A stretch of 64,000 nucleotides of DNA from JABDJZ01 sp047619685 (GTDB lineage: Bacteria > Bacteroidota > Rhodothermia > Rhodothermales > UBA10348), in assembly GCA_047619685.1 (NCBI GenBank), contig JBLHLC010000019.1, forward strand, positions 1 to 64,000. Reading direction: 5' to 3'. The translations under genes were made by a program, and so were the position numbers. Below, piece after piece: positions 8,242-16,828 of the stretch (position 1 is its first letter; every line of letters starts with the position of its first letter). Below the pieces are notes generated by a model. It was not told where the DNA came from, ran no database searches, and worked only from the letters and a program-made list of their open reading frames with translations.

Positions 8242-8266
8242 CCGAGAGACTTGTGGGCCCGGTAGG
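8201..8266. repeat. right copy of 66-bp duplication at the intact tRNA-Ile2 gene
   Basis: This copy is identical to 3755-3820. It covers the terminator of the tRNA gene and the 3' acceptor/T-arm end of the tRNA (8254-8266), so here it is part of a complete tRNA. Together with the left copy it brackets 4.4 kb of hem remnants and exported propeller genes. Confidence 0.85.
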
Positions 8267-8326
8267 GTTTGAACCTACGACCAATCGATTATGAGTCGAC
8301 TGCTCTGACCGCTGAGCTACGGGCCC
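8254..8326 (-). tRNA. tRNA-Ile2 (anticodon CAU, lysidine-modified type)
   Basis: This is a 73-nt cloverleaf. The 7-bp acceptor stem is GGGCCCG/CGGGCCC with discriminator A. The D arm contains AGCTCAGCGGTCAGAGCA and the anticodon stem-loop is GTCGA-CTCATAA-TCGAT with CAU. The T arm is GTAGG-TTCAAAC-CCTAC. The CAU anticodon could mean Met, but the body (D arm, ACTCATAATCG..TTGGTCG) matches the minor isoleucine tRNA whose C34 is changed to lysidine by TilS and which reads AUA. It lacks the initiator features (mismatched 1:72, three G-C pairs in the anticodon stem). CCA is not encoded. Confidence 0.92.
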
Positions 8327-8413
8327 TTACTTGGCCGAAAGATAACGCATCGGTTCAGGCCCGTCATTCCCTCCCCGAGTTCTTCAGGGAGAGACTTGCT
8401 TCGGACCGCCCCG

Positions 8414-10939
8414 CTACCTCAGGAACGTGTAGTTCAGCTTGACCTGGAAAGCGTTGCTCGGAATCATGTCGAAGGTGCTCGACAGCTGATCTGTCACGCG
8501 GTTGTCAAACGGAGACCGCGGGTCCGGGGACAGCGGATTGAGCTCATCGTCGTTTCTCCGGGCCTGAGTCCAGACCAGATAGAGGGTCGATCCGGGTCGG
8601 TATTCCCACCGTAGCACAGTGTTTGCCTGGAGGCGGCCGAACGAGAATTCGTCCCTTTTGGGATGAGCGGCCAGGTCGGTGAAGGTGTCCGCGTCCTGGA
8701 GCACGCGGAAGTCTTGGTACCTGCCCTGTGCGACGAACATCTGGCCGTAGATCTGGATGGACAGGCTCTTTGTAAACGTGATTCCGCTGCGAAGCGTAAA
8801 GTCCATCGAGCGGGTGTCTCGTGCGCCGAACACGGGGAGGTAATACGCGCCATCCTCGTCGTAGGGGTCCACCGAACCCGCCAATTGGCCCAATACTCCC
8901 AGGTCATCGAACGGCACATAGTCCTCCGGCGCCAGGTTATCAGGCGACGTGTTCTCGCTTCCTATCTGCCACGACCCGCCGCCGAGAAGGAAGGATTCGT
9001 TAGAGGACCAGGCCACGACATTGCGCTCCCACTTGGTGTCGACCTCTGCCTTGAGGGTCAGCCTTGAGCCCACGCTCAGGTTACCCTCCAATCCAACGGA
9101 ATATTGCACGCCTCCGTCATCCATCACCTCCAGCCGGAGGTCGTTTCTGGCGCGCCAGGAATTGCGCTCGTCCGTGTGGAATTCGGTATGGAGGCTTAGA
9201 GACGCCGGTTCTGCTCTAGGCCCGAGCCCGCGGGTTTCGAACAGGTCATACCCGCCGAAGGGATTATCTACCGAGACGTCCAGACCGATGCGCTGAAAAC
9301 GATTCGTGTTGGCTCGGAGGCGAAGAAACACATTCGATCCCAGGTTTCTTCCGTCCGTATATGACCAGGACTGGCCACCGAAGATGTTAAACTCAACGCG
9401 TTGTGTCCCCGGGACACCAGTGAAATCCCGGCTCAGACCGCCGTCTACACTTGTGTAGTTGTTGCGGGTAAATCTACCCAAGTCATTCGGGTTGAATTGA
9501 TCATCGAAGACGCTACCCGTAAGGTTATAACGCCAGGTCCCTTGCCGACGCGCTGCACGGACTGATCCAGCCATGCCGGTCTGGTTGGAAACGCCCAGGG
9601 CGGCCGGCATTCGTTGGGTCACTACCGCGAATCCGGTCAGGCTGAACTGGTTGTTACCCAGGCGGACGTCCCAGTCGGTGCCTCCAACCACGCTACGGTG
9701 GCGTCCGTCGGTATCCGGCTTATCAGTGGCGGTCAGTATGCCTCCAAGAGACGAAAAATCGCCAATCTGCTGACTCATCCGGAGCACGCCGAAACTCCGG
9801 TCGGGCGTGAACTTGTCTCCGGTTGTGGCACCAAGAACCCCAAACGAAAGTCCGTTCGCCGTGCGGCCCGACAATTTGGTTGCGCCGACAATCGGCGATG
9901 CGGCCCCGATGCGCCTTGAGTACAGCAGGCCTCCGCCGTGGCCCATGCTGAAGTCGAACAACTGCGCTCCTTCAACAAAAAACGGCCGGCGCTCCTGGTT
10001 GAAGGTCTCGAATGCGGTCAGGTTCAACTGGGCGGGGTCGGCCTCGACCTGGCCAAAATCCGGATTGATGGTGGCATCAAGAATAACGCTGGACCCAAGG
10101 CCCATCTTGACGTCGCCGCCGATATCAAAACTTCCGCTTCGATCGATACCGCCGGGGGTGACGCTGCTCTCCGCGGTCTGCAGTCGCGACACGGTGTACG
10201 GGCTGACCTGGATGTTGCTGCGGGGACTGATATTGTCGAGGCCAGTCAAAAGGCTGAAGCGCGCAATCTTGTTGGCCTGGTCTGCTCGGGGCACATGAGG
10301 CCACTCGACGTCCTCACCCCTGCGCGGCATCTTCCGCTCGAAATGCACTCCCCACGTCTGGGATTCCGCGGCAGCGAAGCGGAGCATGCTGTAGGGAATT
10401 CGCATTTCCACGCTCCATCCGTCCTCCTCAATTTGGACGCTTGAGGCCCAGATTGCATCCCAAGAGCGATCGGGTCCGCGCATTCCGGAGCCCTTGTCCA
10501 GGGCATCATACTGGACTCCGGCAGCGCTCACTCCGAACACGAAGGCGGTCTTGCGGTCCAGGTAGGAATCCAGGGAGACGATGAACCAATCGGCCCTGTT
10601 CAATTCGTCGCGCCGCCCGAGACGCCGCTCGATGTTACGGGCGTCATCGTCGTACAACTTGGCGCCCACGTAGATGTAGCCCTGATCGTATAACACCCGC
10701 ACCTGGGTCTCTTGGCTGGGGGCTCCTCCCTCCGAGGGCTCCGACTGCCGAAATTCCCCGATGCTCTGGGCACCCTGCCAGTCCGCCTCCTCCAGGCGGC
10801 CATCCAGATCCATAGATCCGATCATCCGTGAGGCGCTCATCACGGGCACGGACTCGTTCGATTCCTCGCCAGAAAACTGGGCGGATGAACCCTCAGCCAC
10901 GAAAAAAAAGGCGAGGAGGACCAATAGTCGAGGTGACAT
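8414..10939 (-). CDS. DUF5916 outer-membrane protein with CBM9-like domain
   Basis: This is an 841-residue protein. I chose ATG 10939 because it gives a clean signal peptide (MSPRLLVLLAFFFVAEGSSA); the frame opens 18 codons earlier. Residues ~35-215 form a CBM9-like beta-sandwich (GSMDLDGRLEEADWQGAQSI..., DQGYIYVGAKLYDDD, WSVEMRIPYSMLRF). The remainder is the DUF5916 region with many amphipathic strands, ending in QVKLNYTFLR, the pattern of a last outer-membrane barrel strand. In Bacteroidota such proteins are abundant and often near peptidases or TonB systems; their substrate is unknown. It follows the VapBC pair on the same strand after a short gap and reads toward the tRNA. Confidence 0.85.
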   Translation of the reverse strand: MSPRLLVLLAFFFVAEGSSAQFSGEESNESVPVMSASRMIGSMDLDGRLEEADWQGAQSIGEFRQSEPSEGGAPSQETQVRVLYDQGYIYVGAKLYDDDARNIERRLGRRDELNRADWFIVSLDSYLDRKTAFVFGVSAAGVQYDALDKGSGMRGPDRSWDAIWASSVQIEEDGWSVEMRIPYSMLRFAAAESQTWGVHFERKMPRRGEDVEWPHVPRADQANKIARFSLLTGLDNISPRSNIQVSPYTVSRLQTAESSVTPGGIDRSGSFDIGGDVKMGLGSSVILDATINPDFGQVEADPAQLNLTAFETFNQERRPFFVEGAQLFDFSMGHGGGLLYSRRIGAASPIVGATKLSGRTANGLSFGVLGATTGDKFTPDRSFGVLRMSQQIGDFSSLGGILTATDKPDTDGRHRSVVGGTDWDVRLGNNQFSLTGFAVVTQRMPAALGVSNQTGMAGSVRAARRQGTWRYNLTGSVFDDQFNPNDLGRFTRNNYTSVDGGLSRDFTGVPGTQRVEFNIFGGQSWSYTDGRNLGSNVFLRLRANTNRFQRIGLDVSVDNPFGGYDLFETRGLGPRAEPASLSLHTEFHTDERNSWRARNDLRLEVMDDGGVQYSVGLEGNLSVGSRLTLKAEVDTKWERNVVAWSSNESFLLGGGSWQIGSENTSPDNLAPEDYVPFDDLGVLGQLAGSVDPYDEDGAYYLPVFGARDTRSMDFTLRSGITFTKSLSIQIYGQMFVAQGRYQDFRVLQDADTFTDLAAHPKRDEFSFGRLQANTVLRWEYRPGSTLYLVWTQARRNDDELNPLSPDPRSPFDNRVTDQLSSTFDMIPSNAFQVKLNYTFLR

Positions 10940-11062
10940 ACGCAGAAGGAATCTGGATGGGGGACGGTTCTCGACAAAGAACCACGCACCCATAGCGTGG
11001 AAACCAACGAAAGTTGCGCAGTCATCGGAATAGCGAACTTCCGTGACATCTTCGCCACAGGT

Positions 11063-11494
11063 TCAGACTGTCTCCGGCGAAATCAGCGTCAATCGCGGAT
11101 AGTAAGTGCGGTATCGCCGTGTGTCGCGGGTCAGGAGCGGGATGCCCAGGACCGCGGCATGAGCTCCGATCAGGAAATCAGGCAGGAGTGAGGTCTTGGG
11201 ACCCTTGTGCTCAAGGCGATATGTTTGAAACTGGCGGCCTGCCAGAAAGAGCGCGGCTCGGGGTAGCCGGTCAAACGAAATCGCAAGATGAGAGAGGTCC
11301 GCTTCGAATCTCTCGATGGTCGCGAAGCCGACCGACACCTCGGCATAGACAATGGGATTGATAAGGAGTTGAGACGTAGACCTGATCCTGGCAGCCATTT
11401 GCCACGACCACTCCCTCCACGCGGACTCCTCCCCCGTAAGATCAATCACCACATTGGCGTCAAGAAGCACCGCGTTCCGCGTCTCGTCGTTCAT
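11063..11494 (-). CDS. vapC: VapC-type PIN-domain ribonuclease toxin
   Basis: This is a 143-residue PIN-domain protein. The acidic residues of the metal site are visible: the first Asp in VLLDANVVIDLTGEE, Glu in NPIVYAEVSVGF, Asp in LLPDFLIGAHAAVLG, and Asp in LLTRDTRRYRTYYP. This is the full VapC set, so it is probably active as a tRNA- or rRNA-cleaving ribonuclease when free of antitoxin. Its ATG (11494) lies 35 bp inside the upstream AbrB-type gene, the overlapping order typical of vapBC operons. Length is close to the usual 130-140. Confidence 0.88.
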   Translation of the reverse strand: MNDETRNAVLLDANVVIDLTGEESAWREWSWQMAARIRSTSQLLINPIVYAEVSVGFATIERFEADLSHLAISFDRLPRAALFLAGRQFQTYRLEHKGPKTSLLPDFLIGAHAAVLGIPLLTRDTRRYRTYYPRLTLISPETV

Positions 11495-11789
11495 TATGGG
11501 CCTTCATGAGAGAATCGAGTTTGTCAAAATCTGGAGACCCCTCTGGCGGCGAGCCTTCTACCCAATCTTCGCCGCGAGTCATGCGCATTATTTGGGCAGT
11601 TGTGAGGCCGCCGTCCGCAGTCCCGCCGAGGCTCTTCACAATAGCCAAATGTCGCTCGAAATCGTCCTTCTTGACCAGATACACCCGTCCATCGGGGGCC
11701 TCCTCGAACGCAATTTCACTGCCTTCGAAAATGCCCAGCTTATCCCGGATTGGCTTGGGGATGGTGACCTGTCCCTTCTTACTGGTAAT
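11460..11789 (-). CDS. vapB: AbrB/SpoVT-type antitoxin, no canonical start codon
   Basis: The protein contains ITSKKGQVTIPKPIRDKLGI and later EGSEIAFEEAPDGRVYLVKK, the SpoVT/AbrB swapped-hairpin DNA-binding motif that heads many VapB antitoxins. The C-terminal half (SPDFDKLDSLMKAHNERRD) would wrap the toxin. Between the conserved motif and the upstream in-frame TGA there is no ATG, GTG or TTG. Candidates are ATT at 11787-11789, immediately before TSKKG, or CTG codons 8-9 positions upstream. I give the ATT start (109 residues). A GTG at 11684 would remove the whole DNA-binding domain. It is paired with vapC and presumably autoregulates the operon. Confidence 0.75.
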   Translation of the reverse strand: MTSKKGQVTIPKPIRDKLGIFEGSEIAFEEAPDGRVYLVKKDDFERHLAIVKSLGGTADGGLTTAQIMRMTRGEDWVEGSPPEGSPDFDKLDSLMKAHNERRDAERGAS

Positions 11790-11911
11790 ACTTGCGCAAT
11801 ATGATATTTGGCGTTCCAGCAGAGAGGCATTGAATCAGGATGGGAGGCAGGCGGTTGCGCCTGTAGCGTGCTTCCCGTTAAGATGAGACCACCCATCACA
11901 TCGGCCTCACC

Positions 11912-13906
11912 ATGAAGCACTTCGCACAAATTCTCCTGATCGCAACCGCCGTGGCGGTCCCCGCATCCGCCCAGGAGTGGACGCCGGAATTCGGAATGCA
12001 ATTCAAGAATGTTGGCTCACCGGAGATCAGCCCGGATGGTGCGACAGTGGCATATGAGGTCTCCGAAGCCCTCATGGAAGGCGAGAAGTCGGAGTACCTG
12101 ACCCACATCTGGATGTCGGCTTCGGACGGGTCATGGAACAGGCAGTTCACGTTCGGCGAGAAGTCTGCCTCCAACCCATTGTTCTCTCCGGACGGCAAAT
12201 GGCTCGCGTTCACGACAAGCAGATCGGACGACAACCAGGTCTGGCTGCTCCCGGTGCAAGGCGGCGAGGCGCAGCAACTCACCGATCTGGATCAGGGCGT
12301 CGGTGGATACGCCTGGTCTCCGGACGGAAACCGCGTGGCATTCACGGCCAGCGATCCCGAAACGGAGGAGGAGAAAGCACGCAAGAAGGAGAAGCGGGAT
12401 GTGATCCTGGTAGATCAGCAGTTCAAGTATTCGCACCTCTACACGGTAGACTCCGACCCCGCAACGGAAGATGAGCCGCAGCAAATCACGTCAGGCGAGA
12501 TCCACGTCACGGGTTTCGACTGGTCCCCGGACGGGACGCTCATTGCCTTCAGCCACGCCGCAGATCCGCGCATCAACAGTTCTATCACGCAGGACATCTC
12601 GGTCGTTCCATCGGACAGCGGGGCCGTCTCCACGCTGGTGGACTGGGCCGGGGCGGACCGCTCGCCGCGATTCTCTCCAGATGGCAAAAGCATCGCTTTC
12701 GTCAGTGACGGCGGTCAGGTCGAGCGGGTAGGGTTGGGCGATGTGTTCATAGTGCCCACCAGCGGAGGAGCCACGACGCGTTTGGCCGACACCTTTGACC
12801 GGGGCGCGGGTCTCATCGACTGGACCGCCAACGGAAAAGGCCTGCTCGTGGCCGAGTCCCGCCGCACGAACCGGGTCCTGTACTACCTCCCGGCCGATGG
12901 CGGGCCTGCTGAATTGATGACCCCAGAGGAGACAGTGGCGGGTGGATTCTCCTTTACGCCGGATCAGTCCCGCGTTGCCTTCACGATGGAGGACACGGAC
13001 ACCCCGGCGGAGATATTTGTGACCGACCTTCCGGGTTGGAATCCGGTGCAATTAACGGAGGCGAACGCGGCTCTGGACATTCCCCCAATCGGCACGACAG
13101 AGCTTCTAAGCTGGACGTCCGCGGACGGACTCGAAGTCGAGGGCCTGCTGACGTACCCCATCGGATATTCGGCCGGCGATGAGGTCCCGCTGATTCTTCA
13201 GGTCCACGGGGGCCCGGCGGGTGTCTTTTCCCGCACCTACACCGGCGGTCGTCAGTTGTACATGACGCAGGTATTTGCGCAGCGCGGGTACGCCGTCTTG
13301 CGGCCCAATCCACGAGGATCAAGCGGCTACGGCAAGGAATTTCGCTATGCGAACATCATGGATTGGGGGTACGGTGACTACGAGGATCTGATGTCGGGAG
13401 TCGACAAAGTGGTCGAGATGGGTGTTGCCCATCCGGACAGTCTTCTCCTCATGGGCTGGAGTTATGGCGGCTACATGACCTCGTTTGCCGTCACCAAGAC
13501 GGGCCGTTTCAAGGCTGCCTCCATGGGAGCGGGTCTGCCCAATCTGATCAGCATGGTTACGACCACGGACATTGGCGACTACCTGACGGCTCACATGGGG
13601 GGCGAGTTCTGGGACGACTACGAGACGTACGAGAAGCACTCGGCCATGTACCACATCAAGAACGTCACGACGCCCACCCAGGTCATCCATGGGGCCAATG
13701 ATCTCAGGGTGCCCTTTACCCAGGGGCGGGAATTCTACGTGGCGCTTAGCCGGCGCGGCATTCCGACAGAGATGGTCGTCTACCCGCGGACACCACACGG
13801 GCCACGTGAGCCCAAACTGCTGATGGACGTCACTCCCCGCATCCTCACCTGGTTCGAAAAAAACATGGAACGTAAACAGGCCTCGCCGCAGCCAGATACG
13901 GACTAG
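11912..13906 (+). CDS. S9-family (prolyl oligopeptidase) secreted peptidase
   Basis: This is a 664-residue protein with signal peptide MKHFAQILLIATAVAVPASA. Residues ~40-400 are WD40-like PD40 blades (FSPDGKWLAFTTS, WSPDGNRVAFTA, FSPDGKSIAFVSD). Residues ~410-650 form the alpha/beta-hydrolase catalytic domain: LQVHGGPAG oxyanion segment, nucleophile Ser517 in GWSYGGYMTS, Asp in HGANDLRVPF and His in RTPHGPREP. The family (acylaminoacyl-peptidase/DPP-like) trims peptides, here probably in the periplasm. The 3' end overlaps the convergent P450 gene by 4 bp, so neither has its own terminator between them. Confidence 0.92.
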   Translation: MKHFAQILLIATAVAVPASAQEWTPEFGMQFKNVGSPEISPDGATVAYEVSEALMEGEKSEYLTHIWMSASDGSWNRQFTFGEKSASNPLFSPDGKWLAFTTSRSDDNQVWLLPVQGGEAQQLTDLDQGVGGYAWSPDGNRVAFTASDPETEEEKARKKEKRDVILVDQQFKYSHLYTVDSDPATEDEPQQITSGEIHVTGFDWSPDGTLIAFSHAADPRINSSITQDISVVPSDSGAVSTLVDWAGADRSPRFSPDGKSIAFVSDGGQVERVGLGDVFIVPTSGGATTRLADTFDRGAGLIDWTANGKGLLVAESRRTNRVLYYLPADGGPAELMTPEETVAGGFSFTPDQSRVAFTMEDTDTPAEIFVTDLPGWNPVQLTEANAALDIPPIGTTELLSWTSADGLEVEGLLTYPIGYSAGDEVPLILQVHGGPAGVFSRTYTGGRQLYMTQVFAQRGYAVLRPNPRGSSGYGKEFRYANIMDWGYGDYEDLMSGVDKVVEMGVAHPDSLLLMGWSYGGYMTSFAVTKTGRFKAASMGAGLPNLISMVTTTDIGDYLTAHMGGEFWDDYETYEKHSAMYHIKNVTTPTQVIHGANDLRVPFTQGREFYVALSRRGIPTEMVVYPRTPHGPREPKLLMDVTPRILTWFEKNMERKQASPQPDTD

Positions 13907-15213
13907 GCCCGCTCCTTCATAGACAGCCAGAGTCCTCCTTTCACCAGTACGGCCACCTTCACGTCCACGGGGTATTTGCCTGCCCGCTCTGTCTGGCCGC
14001 CAAGGCGAAACGAGAAGCGGGAGCAGACGGCCTGGACAAAGGCAGCGGTTTCCAGCGTGGCCATGCGCCTGCCAAGGCACGCGTGTGGGCCTTGGCCGAA
14101 GGGCAGGTAGTGGAATCCGGGCGATGGCTTCAGTGTGCCGTCTACCAAAAAACGGTCCGGATCGAAGAGGTCAGGCTCCTCCCAATACTCTGCACTCGTG
14201 TGCAGGAGATATGGGCAAATGACCATCAGGTCACCGTCTCGAAGCCTCTGGCCCTCAAGCTCGTGCGCCTCGCGTACTTCCCGCTTGAAGAAGAAGAGCG
14301 GCGGGACCAGCCTCATGGATTCATGGACGGCGGCCCCGGTGACAGGTCCTTCTGGACCTTCCGAGGCCACTCGGCCTTGGGTGTCCGAATCCTGCGCCAG
14401 GTGCCAAAGTGCCCAGAGAACGGAAGACCCCACGGAGTCCACCGCCGCCACAAAAAAGGTAGCCACGTGGTCTCGCACTTCGCCAGCGTCCAAATCACCT
14501 CGTTCCTCTGCCGCCAGAACCGACGCAAGAAGTGGGGCCGCAAGGCTCCGGTCCGCCCGGGCAATCCGGATGATCTCGTCGACCTCGTCTTCCACAATCC
14601 GCATGGCCCGCCTTTTCGGCGCGGGGTGCAGGAGGCGCCAGGCCAGTTCGGTGCTCATGGGCTGCACAGCCATTGAGGCCGCCGCTCGGCCAGGAGACGA
14701 ATAGTGCATCGCCCGCTGGATGGCATTGACAAGGTGGCGGGCGTCCCCGGGGAAGGGATCCAGCAATAGATGACGTGCCGCCACGGACAGCGAGCCCATT
14801 ATGACCTCTGTCTGGACGTCCACGGGTTCCGGGCTGTGGGACAATGTCGCCAGCCTGCCGCAGAGCGCCTGAACCTCCTCCCCGACTATCACCTGAAGCC
14901 GCTCATCTGATTGCGCCTTGAAGAACGGGGCCAACATCCGGCGTTGCCGAAGCCACTTCTTGTGTGACGAAGAAGCAACACCCTCACCGGCGGGCGGAAA
15001 CCAGTAGCGGAGATCGGCGGTCCGTTCATAGCGCTCATTTGCCCCGGTGAGAATGGTCCGGGCGGTCGCCGCGTCATTGGCAACGAAACACCGAATTCCT
15101 CCAGCCTGAAGGCGCATCAAGGGTCCGGCGCCAGCAGATGCGCTGCGAAGCGCCAAGAGCGGGTTTGCAGCGAAGTCTCGCAGCAGGCGCAGGGTGAAAC
15201 GGTTCGTCGACAT
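13903..15213 (-). CDS. cytochrome P450
   Basis: This is a 436-residue soluble P450 from ATG 15213; an ATG 12 codons upstream (15249) is possible. The heme-thiolate loop is FGQGPHACLGRRMA with the Cys ligand. The ExxR motif of the K helix is HESMRLVPP. The I-helix stretch (VATFFVAAVDSVGSSVLWAL) carries A-A-V-D-S in place of the usual A-G-x-D/E-T. There is no N-terminal membrane anchor, so it is cytoplasmic and needs ferredoxin-type partners, none of which is adjacent. Substrate is unknown. It is followed on the same strand side by a PhyH dioxygenase gene 65 bp upstream, so the two oxygenases may form a pair. Confidence 0.92.
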   Translation of the reverse strand: MSTNRFTLRLLRDFAANPLLALRSASAGAGPLMRLQAGGIRCFVANDAATARTILTGANERYERTADLRYWFPPAGEGVASSSHKKWLRQRRMLAPFFKAQSDERLQVIVGEEVQALCGRLATLSHSPEPVDVQTEVIMGSLSVAARHLLLDPFPGDARHLVNAIQRAMHYSSPGRAAASMAVQPMSTELAWRLLHPAPKRRAMRIVEDEVDEIIRIARADRSLAAPLLASVLAAEERGDLDAGEVRDHVATFFVAAVDSVGSSVLWALWHLAQDSDTQGRVASEGPEGPVTGAAVHESMRLVPPLFFFKREVREAHELEGQRLRDGDLMVICPYLLHTSAEYWEEPDLFDPDRFLVDGTLKPSPGFHYLPFGQGPHACLGRRMATLETAAFVQAVCSRFSFRLGGQTERAGKYPVDVKVAVLVKGGLWLSMKERA

Positions 15214-15278
15214 CAAGCAGTGACGGGTGGTGGCTGACGGCAAGGCCAACCGGGCATCAAGCGGGTAATCCGCCCGCC

Positions 15279-16079
15279 CTACTTCCTGAAGAGAAGAGGG
15301 TTCAAGGGCGTGTCAATAATTTCCCCGACTCGGGCCCCCGGACACCACGTTTCCCAATCAAGGCGCTGGTTGTCGTTCTCTGGGTTCTGGAGGACCATGT
15401 CGGCATCCATGTAGATGATGGTCATCACTCCACGCGGCATGTCGGTCACATTCGGTCCAGCGCGGTGATAGAGCCACCCGGAGTGAAAACTGACATCCCC
15501 CAGGTCAAAAGGAGCCACCACGTGCTCAAAGCCGCCATTGGCGAGCATTTGGTCGATGGCAACTTCGCTCTCGTCGGAGATGCCCAGTGACCGGCCGCCC
15601 TCCAGTTGATGGCTGCGGGATGCAAACTCCAGGGGACCCATTTCAAGCGGCGTGCTCTGCAGCGGTATCCAGGCGGTGACGGTTCTGTCCGTGGAAAGCG
15701 GCCAGTAGTATTGATCGGCATGCCACGGTGTATGCCCACCGCCGGGCTCTTTGTACAGCCCTTGGTCGTGATAGAGGCGAACCCCGTCGACGTCCATCAA
15801 CTCGGCGGCTATCTGGGCCAGTCGCTGGCTGAAGACAAGTTCTTTGGTCGCATCGCTCCGGGTCCACAGGTTCATGACCTGGAGGAACGCACGGGAATAA
15901 GTGTCGCGCTCCGCCATGGGCAGATGCATCGTGTTCAGGTCCACAAGGAGCCGGGAGATCTCCTGGCCGTATCTCTGGATTTCAGCCGTCGAAAGGACAT
16001 TCTTCAGGCGGAGGCACCTGTTGGCCTGGTAAGAATCAATCTGGTCCTGAGTAAGAGGATATCTATCCGGGTTAATCAA
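15279..16079 (-). CDS. PhyH-family Fe(II)/2-oxoglutarate dioxygenase
   Basis: This is a 266-residue protein with the phytanoyl-CoA dioxygenase fold. The iron-binding triad is visible as HADQYYWPLS (H-x-D) and a distal His in WLYHRAGPNVTD; the 2-oxoglutarate-binding Arg is in MPRGVMTIIYMD. The GGGHTPWHADQ context is usual for PhyH. Members hydroxylate lipids, compatible solutes or secondary metabolites. It is transcribed toward the P450 gene and away from the Lrp regulator; the 209-bp divergent gap holds three palindromes. This suggests shared regulation by the Lrp protein (inferred). Confidence 0.88.
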   Translation of the reverse strand: MINPDRYPLTQDQIDSYQANRCLRLKNVLSTAEIQRYGQEISRLLVDLNTMHLPMAERDTYSRAFLQVMNLWTRSDATKELVFSQRLAQIAAELMDVDGVRLYHDQGLYKEPGGGHTPWHADQYYWPLSTDRTVTAWIPLQSTPLEMGPLEFASRSHQLEGGRSLGISDESEVAIDQMLANGGFEHVVAPFDLGDVSFHSGWLYHRAGPNVTDMPRGVMTIIYMDADMVLQNPENDNQRLDWETWCPGARVGEIIDTPLNPLLFRK

Positions 16080-16101
16080 TTTCGTGGGTGTATCGCCACG
16101 G

Positions 16102-16275
16102 TTGCCTTACTAAACTAGGCAAGCGCGATGATTCATGTGAAAAAGGAGCGAGGTCGTCACGGAAAATACCCCCAAACGCCCATAATAATCGTATTGGTAA
16201 CCAGAAGTAAGTTGTTAGCAACTTCACGCTGCTCAATCCGAGGTAAAATGTATTTTATCGCCTAAATTAATTAGG
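16102..16275. promoter_or_regulatory. divergent intergenic region with three palindromes, candidate Lrp operators
   Basis: Three inverted repeats lie between the PhyH and Lrp genes. They are TTGCCT-9 nt-AGGCAA at 16102-16122, AAGTTG-TTAG-CAACTT at 16209-16224, and CCTAAATTAATTAGG at 16261-16275, which sits 13 bp before the Lrp start. The region is AT-rich compared with its neighbours. The first sits 22 bp upstream of the PhyH start and the last directly upstream of lrp, where an autoregulator would bind. Lrp/AsnC proteins bind ~15-bp degenerate palindromes in arrays, so the arrangement fits, but binding is inferred. Confidence 0.5.
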
Positions 16276-16288
16276 TAAACACGCAATA

Positions 16289-16783
16289 ATGGACCGTATC
16301 GACGAAATAGACGCCCGCATTCTAGAGTTGCTTCAGGAGCAGGGCCGAATGAAGCGGAATCGGATCGCCGAGGATGTAGGCATGTCCCTGCCCTCGGTAT
16401 CTGATCGCATGCGCAAGTTGGAAGAGCGCGGCGTCATCAAGGGCTACTACGCTGAACTGGATGCCAAACGCATGCAGTACGACATCATGGCGTTCATTCG
16501 CGTCACGGTAGATGGCTCGGCAAACTACCCTGCTTTTGTCGAGAAGGTTGTTGGCATGGACGAAGTGCAGGAGGTCCATTCCATCACAGGAGATGGGTCG
16601 CACGCACTCAAGGTTCGCACACGCGATACCGCCTCGCTGGAAAAACTTCTTTCGTCGCTGCAGTCCATGCCCGGCGTCCACGGGACATCGTCAAGCATTG
16701 TCCTTTCCACATACAAGGAGTCGAGGGTCCTGAAGGCCAAGCCTATGGTCCTCATCCACCCGGAAACCGAAACCGCCCGATAG
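16289..16783 (+). CDS. Lrp/AsnC-family transcriptional regulator
   Basis: This is a 164-residue regulator. The N-terminal winged HTH starts MDRIDEIDARILELLQEQGR and continues with EDVGMSLPSVSDRMRKLEER and GVIKGYYAELD, exactly the Lrp layout. The C-terminal RAM (ACT-like) domain follows (FIRVTVDGSANYPAFVEKVV..., VHSITGDGSHALKVRTRDTA). Octameric Lrp proteins sense amino acids and control nitrogen metabolism. The glutamine synthetase gene begins 45 bp downstream on the same strand, so the pair is probably one operon, with Lrp controlling GlnN and perhaps the divergent PhyH gene. Confidence 0.9.
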   Translation: MDRIDEIDARILELLQEQGRMKRNRIAEDVGMSLPSVSDRMRKLEERGVIKGYYAELDAKRMQYDIMAFIRVTVDGSANYPAFVEKVVGMDEVQEVHSITGDGSHALKVRTRDTASLEKLLSSLQSMPGVHGTSSSIVLSTYKESRVLKAKPMVLIHPETETAR

Positions 16784-16828
16784 ATCCACATCCGGGTTTG
16801 TCTACCAATAGCTCAAAATTAGCATCCC

